Below are positions 55,701-64,000 of a stretch of DNA of 64,000 nt, piece by piece. The translations under genes and the position numbers were made by a program. Position 1 is the stretch's first letter. Each line of letters begins with the position of its first letter. The stretch is from Blastopirellula retiformator (lineage in GTDB: Bacteria > Planctomycetota > Planctomycetia > Pirellulales > Pirellulaceae), in contig NZ_SJPF01000001.1 of the NCBI RefSeq assembly GCF_007859755.1, positions 1,228,082-1,292,081 on the forward strand. Reading direction: 5' to 3'. The notes under the pieces were generated by a model. The model saw only the letters and a list, made by a program, of their open reading frames with translations. It made no database searches and was not told where the DNA came from.

Positions 55701-58700
55701 GATGCGGACGGAACGGCAAGCGGGGCGACGGTCGAATTTGGTTCGCTCACCTTCTTCAGCGGCGATGGCGGCGCGACCCGCGGCGACGTGGTGATTCATG
55801 AAACCGTCGCGACGGAGCTCGCGTCGCGACGGTTCGATCTCGACGGCACGCCGGTCATTTTTGTCAACCAAGCCGACTCGCTGGTGTTGATCAGCGACGG
55901 TACGTTAACCGACGCCGACTCGGACGGTTCGATGGGAGAGACCATCCTGCGGGCCAGCGTCGACGTCGCCAATAGCTCGGTCATGATCGCCGGCGGTGAG
56001 ATCTTGCTGGCCGATCAGGCCTTGGTGACGGTCGACGGCGTCGATCTGGGGCGTTATTCGTTGGGGCTTAGCGACGGCGCCGTCGATAACGACATCGCCC
56101 TGTTCGCGACGACCACCGGGGACGAAATTCGCGTTGGCGTTACCGATGCGCTGGCCAGCGACAGCGGCGCGCTGCTGGAAGTCGACGGTCTGACCTTCTA
56201 TTCCGATGGCCTTGTGGCGAATGTCTATTTGCAGATCGACAGCAATGCGATTTTGGCCAATCGCGACTTCGCCGGGATGACTTACGAGAACCGGGCCGCC
56301 GACCTGGTGTTGCGCTCCAGCGGGACGATCGGCTCGGCCGGGGGCGATACGACGCAGATTGGCGGAGACGCCCGATTCTTGGCCAATGGCGACATCTCAC
56401 TGGTCAATGCCGATCCGACCGGGCTGCTATTGGTGGACGGCAACACCTTTTTTCAATCAGGCGGAGCGGTCTCGGTTGGTACCGACACCAGCGGCGTCAA
56501 TTTCGGCACGTTGTCGTTTGACGCGGTGGGCGACGTGCAAATCACCGAGTCGGCGACGGTCGGCAGTTTTGTGTCGCCGATCCCCGGCATGACCATCACC
56601 GACACGGCGTTTGCCGGCGGCAGCACCAATCACGCCGGATCGCTGACGCTGATCTCCGACAGCTTTATTGAAGATGCCGACGGCACGACGGTTGAAGTCG
56701 ATACGACGGCGGCACTGACGGCCGGAACGACGATTTCGCTGGGTAACAACGCAGCCGATAGGTTTGTCGTTGGCGCAGAGGCGGCGTTCATTTCGACCGG
56801 CAGTGAGGTGATTAATCTCGGCGTGACGCTGACTTCTCCTCTGGCGACCAGTCGCGCCGCCGATAGCGGCGCCACGGTCCAGTTTGGCGCACTTCAGGTA
56901 CAAAGTGTCGGCGGCGACGTCACGGTGCATGAAGACGGCGGCATGCTGCTATTCGGCGACAACCAGGCAGGCACGCTCGTCTTGGTCGCCAATCAGGGAG
57001 ACCTTCGCGATCGGGCCGGTACGAGCGTCGCCGTCAGCAACTTCGCCGAGTTCCATGCCGAAAACAACGTCGTCTTGGCCGATCAAGCGACCGACCAACT
57101 GACCGTCGTCGGCAACGCTCTGTTTACCTCGGGCAATGACAACTACTTCGCCACGCCAGGCGTGACGCGTGAAATCAGCATCGGCGTTCAGGACGTCAAT
57201 GCGGCCAGTAGTCCGAACGACGCTGCACGCGCAACCGATAGCGGCGCCGCCGTATCGCTTGGCAGCGTCACCTTCAATGGCCTAGCCAACCTGGACGACG
57301 GCGTGCACGTCACGATTCGCGAAGACGAATCGATGGCGATCACCCATGCCGAGAGGCGTGAAGGGGGAGGGGCGACCGAGATCACCAACTTCGCCGAGAC
57401 GGCGGTGCTGATCGCCGACAACGTCGCCAATGACGCCACGATCACCGATCTGCAAATCGACGCCGTTGGCGGCACGTCGATCGAGACGACCAGCTATGCG
57501 GTGCTTGAGGCCGACTCGCATATCGTGCTTGCCGACGAGGCGGCCGATACGCTGACGATTGGCGACAACGCTTACTTCGCCTCGCAGTTGGGCGATATCG
57601 ACCTGGGCGTGACGGCGAAAGCGGTCAACGCGCTCGATCGTGGCGCCGACAGCGGAGCTAGCGTGCAGTTTGGGTCGCTCAACTTTGTGGCCGACATCGG
57701 CGACGTCACGATCCACGAAGATAACGACACGCTGCTGAACAATGGCAATCCGCTTCGTGACGCCGGCAACTTGGCCAACTCGCTGGTGCTGGAGAGCGGC
57801 GGTGCAATCGAAGATGCGATTGGAACGACTCTGGAAGTTGCCGAGCTAACGACGGCGCCCACGGCGGGATCGGCCGAGGATCAGGTCGACGGTTTGGCGA
57901 TCTTGCGAGCCGCGACCGATGTGCACCTGGGCGATTCCGACGGCGACGCGATCGACTTGCGGCGGTTGTCGCTAAGCGTTGGCGGCGACGTTTCGATCAC
58001 TGAGACCTCGACGACCGATAGCGGGTTGTTGCTGCTGGACGGCTCGACCATCGCCGGAACGCTGGCTTTGCAGACCGACGGCCATCTGGTGCAGATCAAT
58101 GAAGAGCGGACCGGCGCCGCGTTCACCTTGATCGAGGCTGACCAGGCGCTGTTGGTCGCTGGCGGCGGCATCGTGATGACCAATGTCGATTTCAACACGG
58201 CGACGCTGCAGGCTCACGATACCTTGCAAGTGACGCCGGGCGCGACGCTGAACGCCGATGACGCCGCCAACGATGGTTTGTTGGGGCGGCGGACCACCGA
58301 CGCGATTTCGAGCTTGTTGCCTGACTCCAACGACGACACGTTTGCGCCGAAGGGACCGAGCACGACGCCAGAAACGCAAACCAACATGGATGGCGCCTAT
58401 TCGATCGTGCTGTCGGACGCGAATAGCCTGACGGTTGGCCTGGTCACCGACGCCAAAGGGACGATCGCGGCCGATCCGGTCACGCTCGCCTTCGACGTCG
58501 CCAACAGCGACGATGTGGCGATCGCCGACTTTACGCCCGCCTTTTCGGCGGTGGGCGTATCGGCGGGGCATATGTTCGTGCAGACCGCCGGCGATTTGAA
58601 CTTTACCGAAAACGGGGCTGATCCGCTCGACAACGTCGTCGTCTTTGGCGAAGTCCGGATGGTTGGCGGCGGCGTCGCCAACAACGCCTTCACGGCGATC

Positions 58701-60116
58701 GTGGGGGGAGACCTCAACATTACCGGCGACTCGCTGTTAGTGATGCGTTCGGCTGCCGACTTCTTCCTGTTCAACCCCGACAACAACACGCTGACGCCGT
58801 TTGTGGGCGGGGCCTTGTCCGACTCGGTCGGATCGATCGGCGCGGTCCATTCGTTCGCCACGTTTGTTGACGTCGATACGCAGCCAGGCTTTATCGAGGT
58901 TGGTGAGTTCGGACCGATCTATCAACGAACCGCCCAAAGCGTCGATCCTGATGCGTCGACCTCGCAGATCGCCAAGGGGGTTGGGTTTGGCCAGTTCCAG
59001 GTCAACGCGACGATTACGCAACTAGGCGATTCGTCGACGATGGACGTCAACGGTCAGCCGGTCTTCGTCGAGCAGAACCAGCGGGTGTTGGTTGACTGGG
59101 GAGACGGCTCGCAGTCGATCTACCTGTTTAAGGATCCGGTCGACGGCGCTCAGACGCTGCAGCATACGTACAACTCGGGCTTCGCGCTGACCGAACAACG
59201 GGCGACGGTCACGATCACCGTCTTCAACGATCCGCAGATCAACCTGTACGACAATGTCGTCGACGAAACTAACTTCCGCGACTTGAACTCGGTGACCGAC
59301 GCCTTTGAGGTGATTATTCCGGTCGGCGTTCAATTTGCGCCCGAGCCGCCGCCGTTTGAACAACCGTCGGCGCCGGAACTCGCCTCGGTCGCCTTCTTGC
59401 CGGACACGGTCTTTGCGGTGACGACTAACAGCTCGTTTGAGTCGGACGGCGGTTCGCTCAACCAGGTGCAGGAAGTCGTTGTCGTCATCGTCAACGCCCT
59501 GGACGAAGAAGTGGGCGAGCGAATCGTGCTACAAGGCTTCAGCACGGTCGAAGAGGTCAAGCAGTACATTCAAGAGAACACGCGGTTCTTGCCGGGACGC
59601 TACAAGGTTTCGATCTTGCTCGCCGGTCAACAAGAGCCCGACGTCTACTACTTTGAAAAAATCGCCTCCGATGCGCCCGATGGCGCCAGTGGCGGGGCAG
59701 CTTCCGCCGCGGCGCGGGTAGAAGGATACGTGCGCATCGACGGCCCGCAGGGGGCGGTCGATGGGTCGGCCGAGCAAGTCTGGACCGCCCAGTACGAGAA
59801 ATGGTTTGAGGCCGACGAGGATGGGGCCGCTGAAGCCGCTGCGCCGTCGGCTGAAGAATGGACGCCTGATCTTTCCGCCGCCTTGTTGCGTGAAGAACAA
59901 GCCGAAGCGGCCGAAGAGCAAGTCTCGCTCCGCCGCCGCTGGATGCTGCCGGGGGGGATTGGCGGCGCGCTGATGATGGCCGCCTACGCGATGCGTCCGA
60001 GTGAAGATCAACAGCGGACCAAAGCGGTCAACGAGGCGCTCGATCAGGCGGCTAGCGAGACGCCTGATGCGAAGTTCAGCATCTCTCGTCGGCGCTGGCG
60101 ACGCCGGGTTCGTTAG
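46752..60116 (+). CDS. Giant LEPR-type repeat surface protein (4454 residues)
   Basis: The N-terminus is very basic (MNRKRVFSRKQKRKSRGG), followed by FRELEPRMVLSATA. This is the LEPR-XLL-type motif typical of large planctomycete exported proteins, in place of a classical signal peptide. From about residue 550 to 2800 it consists of beta-rich repeats, most 96 residues, with motifs SITD, FAAKDEILLANETGD, ITVG, TTLFGSLNFDGG and VTIQEDDATLLAG; a beta-helix is likely. More degenerate repeats run to about 3800. The tail has a PKD-like stretch (VDWGDGSQSIYLF), then acidic linkers and a C-terminal hydrophobic helix LPGGIGGALMMAAYAM with a basic end (RRRWRRRVR). Adhesion or S-layer-like roles are plausible. 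I chose the ATG at 46752 over a TTG at 46731. Confidence 0.9.
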   Translation: MNRKRVFSRKQKRKSRGGDSSAGKRFFDQFDTKLRFRELEPRMVLSATAMVDGSGILQITADADNDAVTVTYSDSGPDTLFEVRDQNNVLLADGKASEVQGIAMVDTGGVHENQSLTLIDNSVLIDPNLSEGLIAKGIEGVTFQGAVLGDSFTVAKFVSVEGDTYDAEVNQTGADLLTPLGTPVTFTAINGASIDVTLESTANEISQLKVVEGGEIKLATSQDLGVAGSTADLMQLSGPKVELGADTLGSQFGALKIDLTAAGDIAQKGEVVVTGNTDLDVIGGKVLLGNANNDFQGAVSVNALNVVDADMATIADTNDLQLGDVRAANLVAITGGNLTQAAMTTVEVTDTVDFQFVTAGKTFDLQNAGNLLPSGDADFLLSGPETPENFYLRNDATDAAIPLAIRTLAGSGGLNDLTLIYTQNTTAIALPNIDITGDLVYQAQGVIAQDALTSIKVDGNASFKTLDDDSIYVDMADNEFNVISATGTTTANVVMINDNAGDLDLDQITAQSLDVQTVGTLGNVANAAVTVSGGAVLNGDTAIDLGGESGDSLTFGTLTFTSPGGVSIAQDSDTKLSGASGADSLTLESTGYIQNAANAEVVVANNATFIAGTGIALGNETSDNLQFGSLTFDSDFGVSIKEDAQTQLSGSSQAATLYLESTGAITNAANAKLVVDYSAQFLATDGNNGNANNQITLGDQPGDTFRFGSLRFGTVDAVSIAEDNGMLLEGTSNSGSLYLSSTAEIANKANAKLTVGGNAELSAGTEIDLGDETNDSFQFGSLTFAGASVAIAEDAATVLTGSNTATSLNLSSTDTITDLAMTSVMVSGSASLTAANAITLADDSDTLQVTGLATFESTNDQAISLGDATSSTQFGSLNFRGGAVAIVETDGTILSGVNEATSLSLSSGGSIVDAMTTSVTVTGAATFDAKDEILLANETGDLLSVGGLATFASADGDAITVGGANSTTLFGSLNFDGGVVTIQEDDATQLAGANVATSLSLTSGGSITDAMATTVETTGPATFAAIDEILLADQAGDMIDISDLATFTSADDDAITVGGASSTTFFGFLTFDGGVVAIQADGGITLVGTNNATSLDLAATGSITDAAMTSVAVTGPAKFAAKDEVVLANETDDLLSVSGVATFSSSDGDAITVGASDSTTLFGFLTFDGGAVSIQETDATILAGASSATSLNLTSGGSITDASMTTVEATGGVTLAAKDEILLANESGDQLKIDGLAVFTSVDSDAITVGGDDSTTLFGSLNFDGGAVTIQEDNATLLTGTNMASSLRLTSGGSITDASMTTVKVTGAATFAAKDEIVLANETDDTLDVTGLATFASADGDAITLGAVDSTTLFGFLTFDGGAVSIQETDATILTGANKATSLSLTSSGSITDASMTSVEVTGAASFAAKDEIVLANETDDLLNVGGLATFASSDSDAITVGDADSTTTFGSLNFDGGGVTIQEDDATQLAGANVATSLSLTSGGSITDAMATTVETTGPATFAAKDEILLADQAGDMIDIGDLATFTSADDDAITVGGASSTTFFGFLTFDGGVVAIQADDGITLVGTNNATSLDLAATGSITDASMTTVEVTGAATFTVKDEILLANEAGDWINVGGLAKFLSADADAITVGGADSTTLFGSLNVNGGAVSIQEDDATLLTGSNEATSLVLTSGGSIADDPVTSVEVVTDATFTAKDEILLADQTSDLIGVGGLATFVSTDGDTITVGSDDSTTYFGSLTFDGGAVVIREVDSTLLAGTNNATSLVLTSLGAITDDSMTSVAVTGAATFAAKDDIALANEMGDYLEVGGLATFTSSDKDAITVGASDSTTLFGSLTFDGGGVVIREDDATILAGSNQATSLVLTSAGSITDAPLTTVEVSGPATLAAKDEILLANETGDLLDVDGLATFASSDGAAITVGGDDSTTSFDLLRFSGGAVSIQEDDAMALAGTNSADSLDLISADAITDVAGTTIDVQNAATFTAGAAITLGDSVADVIDIGGQATFVSLGSGAIAVGGAKSTTTFASLNFDTAGAVVIQEDDSTQLTGANIADSVDLRSAGAITDDVGTTLDVADFATFTAATSITLADNATDEIDIAGLATFVSEGAGAIDVGVDTGLADGSDSGATVNFGQLKFVSDDGMLGRGAVTIREDSSTEIAGDNMASDLFLASGGSITDAIGTKVDATGSAVFIAQNDITLADNVGDELTIAGMATFNSLGGGVISIGDAGLVNIGMLSFSTSGGVVIDQDDAIQLSGDNVAGSLTLTSGVSITDKPDTTLDVDGAATFTAGTFIALADTTNDVLDVGDLAKFVSLGAGAIDVGVDTGLADGSDSGAMVDFGQLTFVSDDGMGARGNVTVREDSSLEVAGENKAADLFLASGDSITDELVTTIDATGAAIIEAQNSIALADTVGDELTIADMTTFVSLDSGAITIGDAGLATFGMLNFSSAGAVVIQEDDATQLAGDNVAGSLSLTSAESITDKPDTTIDVDDFATYTAGTFITLSDTTNDVLDVGGLAKFVSLGAGAIDVGVDVGLADGSDSGADVNFHQLTFVSDDGMLGRGGVTIREDSAMEITGDNKASDLFLATADALTDEALTSIDATGTATLEAQNEILLADSSGDVLHVGDLATFTSVSGSSITVGGDLSDTQFGSLTFNGGVVTIQEDNGTLLVGTNVASTLSLTSSGEIADGTGTSVMVSGDATFTAEEKITLAEDGADLLQAVGLAKFVSVGGATIDVGVDTGLADGSDSGATVNFGQLTFVSDNGSGVRDAVAIREDSDMEVTGVNLAASLFLAADGSIIQVEDGDALTADRIDLDVNGDGTVVGDAIFEAAAGGVINLFGDTTANPLGEPVTTFLAENKIQNAEFRAAGGDLADVFYRNVSTAALFPTLPGTITGDLRIQFSSADMIIDDDVNVGDQLILETLGIGGSISDIDGVSIAAQDGIFVAEGTISLADEAANSLAIDDNAFFYARGGDAITVGASDADGTASGATVEFGSLTFFSGDGGATRGDVVIHETVATELASRRFDLDGTPVIFVNQADSLVLISDGTLTDADSDGSMGETILRASVDVANSSVMIAGGEILLADQALVTVDGVDLGRYSLGLSDGAVDNDIALFATTTGDEIRVGVTDALASDSGALLEVDGLTFYSDGLVANVYLQIDSNAILANRDFAGMTYENRAADLVLRSSGTIGSAGGDTTQIGGDARFLANGDISLVNADPTGLLLVDGNTFFQSGGAVSVGTDTSGVNFGTLSFDAVGDVQITESATVGSFVSPIPGMTITDTAFAGGSTNHAGSLTLISDSFIEDADGTTVEVDTTAALTAGTTISLGNNAADRFVVGAEAAFISTGSEVINLGVTLTSPLATSRAADSGATVQFGALQVQSVGGDVTVHEDGGMLLFGDNQAGTLVLVANQGDLRDRAGTSVAVSNFAEFHAENNVVLADQATDQLTVVGNALFTSGNDNYFATPGVTREISIGVQDVNAASSPNDAARATDSGAAVSLGSVTFNGLANLDDGVHVTIREDESMAITHAERREGGGATEITNFAETAVLIADNVANDATITDLQIDAVGGTSIETTSYAVLEADSHIVLADEAADTLTIGDNAYFASQLGDIDLGVTAKAVNALDRGADSGASVQFGSLNFVADIGDVTIHEDNDTLLNNGNPLRDAGNLANSLVLESGGAIEDAIGTTLEVAELTTAPTAGSAEDQVDGLAILRAATDVHLGDSDGDAIDLRRLSLSVGGDVSITETSTTDSGLLLLDGSTIAGTLALQTDGHLVQINEERTGAAFTLIEADQALLVAGGGIVMTNVDFNTATLQAHDTLQVTPGATLNADDAANDGLLGRRTTDAISSLLPDSNDDTFAPKGPSTTPETQTNMDGAYSIVLSDANSLTVGLVTDAKGTIAADPVTLAFDVANSDDVAIADFTPAFSAVGVSAGHMFVQTAGDLNFTENGADPLDNVVVFGEVRMVGGGVANNAFTAIVGGDLNITGDSLLVMRSAADFFLFNPDNNTLTPFVGGALSDSVGSIGAVHSFATFVDVDTQPGFIEVGEFGPIYQRTAQSVDPDASTSQIAKGVGFGQFQVNATITQLGDSSTMDVNGQPVFVEQNQRVLVDWGDGSQSIYLFKDPVDGAQTLQHTYNSGFALTEQRATVTITVFNDPQINLYDNVVDETNFRDLNSVTDAFEVIIPVGVQFAPEPPPFEQPSAPELASVAFLPDTVFAVTTNSSFESDGGSLNQVQEVVVVIVNALDEEVGERIVLQGFSTVEEVKQYIQENTRFLPGRYKVSILLAGQQEPDVYYFEKIASDAPDGASGGAASAAARVEGYVRIDGPQGAVDGSAEQVWTAQYEKWFEADEDGAAEAAAPSAEEWTPDLSAALLREEQAEAAEEQVSLRRRWMLPGGIGGALMMAAYAMRPSEDQQRTKAVNEALDQAASETPDAKFSISRRRWRRRVR
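49164..55115 (+). repeat. Tandem array of about 20 in-frame repeats (mostly 288 bp)
   Basis: Units begin at the A(T/D/G/S)SL motif. Units 2-12 (from 49449 to 52616) are each exactly 288 bp (96 residues). Unit 1 is 285 bp. From 52617 on, lengths alternate between about 96-97 and 112 residues, the longer ones carrying an inserted DTGLADGSDSG segment. Repeats upstream of 49164 are shorter and more divergent. Exact length conservation indicates expansion by unequal recombination or strong structural constraint. Confidence 0.9.
49720..50061 (+). repeat. Segment duplicated nearly identically at 51160-51501
   Basis: About 340 bp around unit 3 recur around unit 8, exactly 1440 bp (five units) downstream, with only a few mismatches (for example ATAGACG versus AAAGACG). 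The units between are more divergent, which indicates a recent duplication or conversion of one block. Confidence 0.85.
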
Positions 60117-60317
60117 TTCGGACGCGAAATTGCAGAATTCTCGCCTCGGACTCGGGGAATTCCCGGTTTTGTTGGTGAATCGGCCCCCTTTGATTTATGA
60201 TCGAGTGATAACTGGCGCTCGGGCGGCGACGGCTCTAGAGGCCACGATCGCCGCCACGTTGTCGATTTTCCACCACGCCTTGTCTCGATTTCCATTGATC
60301 GCTGGAAAGATTCGTTC

Positions 60318-64000
<3,683 letters not shown>

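Overview
The window looks like chromosome of a planctomycete of the Pirellulaceae/Blastopirellula type. The lineage call is inference from gene content: three DUF1559 prepilin-like proteins, small carboxypeptidase-regulatory-like lipoproteins, a giant cell-surface protein with an N-terminal LEPR-type motif, a lone formylmethanofuran-dehydrogenase B subunit, a hopanoid operon, and a kinase-WD40 protein with MDWG in place of DFG. No rRNA, CRISPR array, transposase or integrase was seen.

Region 1 (1-4431) looks like a small decayed genomic island. A broken tRNA-Asp fragment lies at 339-400 and the intact tRNA-Asp at 4358-4431. Between them are a STAND-like NTPase with TPR-type repeats, a DNA-methyltransferase remnant and a SUKH (SMI1/KNR4) protein. 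Region 2 (4433-8760) holds small genes: a Pth2 domain fused to an unknown domain, a double-TM2 membrane protein, a DUF2007-like protein, a tandem pair of small membrane proteins, and three tandem zinc-ribbon/DUF2500-like paralogues. Region 3 (8944-15096) is metabolic: FhcB-like, then purF, gltX and rlmI on the minus strand.

Region 4 (15443-21351) starts with a DUF1559 protein and a small lipoprotein. It continues with a signalling pair: a CsrA domain fused to a receiver domain, divergent from a DUF4118 hybrid histidine kinase. proB and a broken lipoprotein gene follow. Region 5 (21454-28280) has hpnH and squalene-hopene cyclase, a large membrane glycosyltransferase-like protein and a DapA/NanA-family aldolase. 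Region 6 (28589-33340) is a minus-strand cluster of a cysteine-rich membrane protein, two tandem DUF1559 proteins, a PepSY-TM protein and a lipoprotein; a metal-related role is plausible but unproven. Region 7 (33710-45259) has a TolC-like lipoprotein, a GNAT, a hicBA pair in which both genes are broken, an orphan clpV, and a three-gene operon of GAF-GAF-TM-HlyD, HlyD, and PqqD-M50-HlyD proteins. That operon resembles an export or envelope-processing machine without an ATPase.

Region 8 (45584-64000) holds a small secreted protein, a 4454-residue surface protein built from about twenty 96-112-residue repeats, and the start of a Ser/Thr kinase-WD40 protein that runs off the window. Two families of palindromic intergenic repeats recur across the window: about 60 bp at 4149, 10178, 10453 and 28443, and about 157 bp at 28291 and 45286. 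The strongest candidates for something new are the CsrA-DHp-like-REC protein with its divergent kinase, the PqqD/M50/HlyD machine near the giant repeat protein, and the tRNA-bounded STAND/SUKH island.
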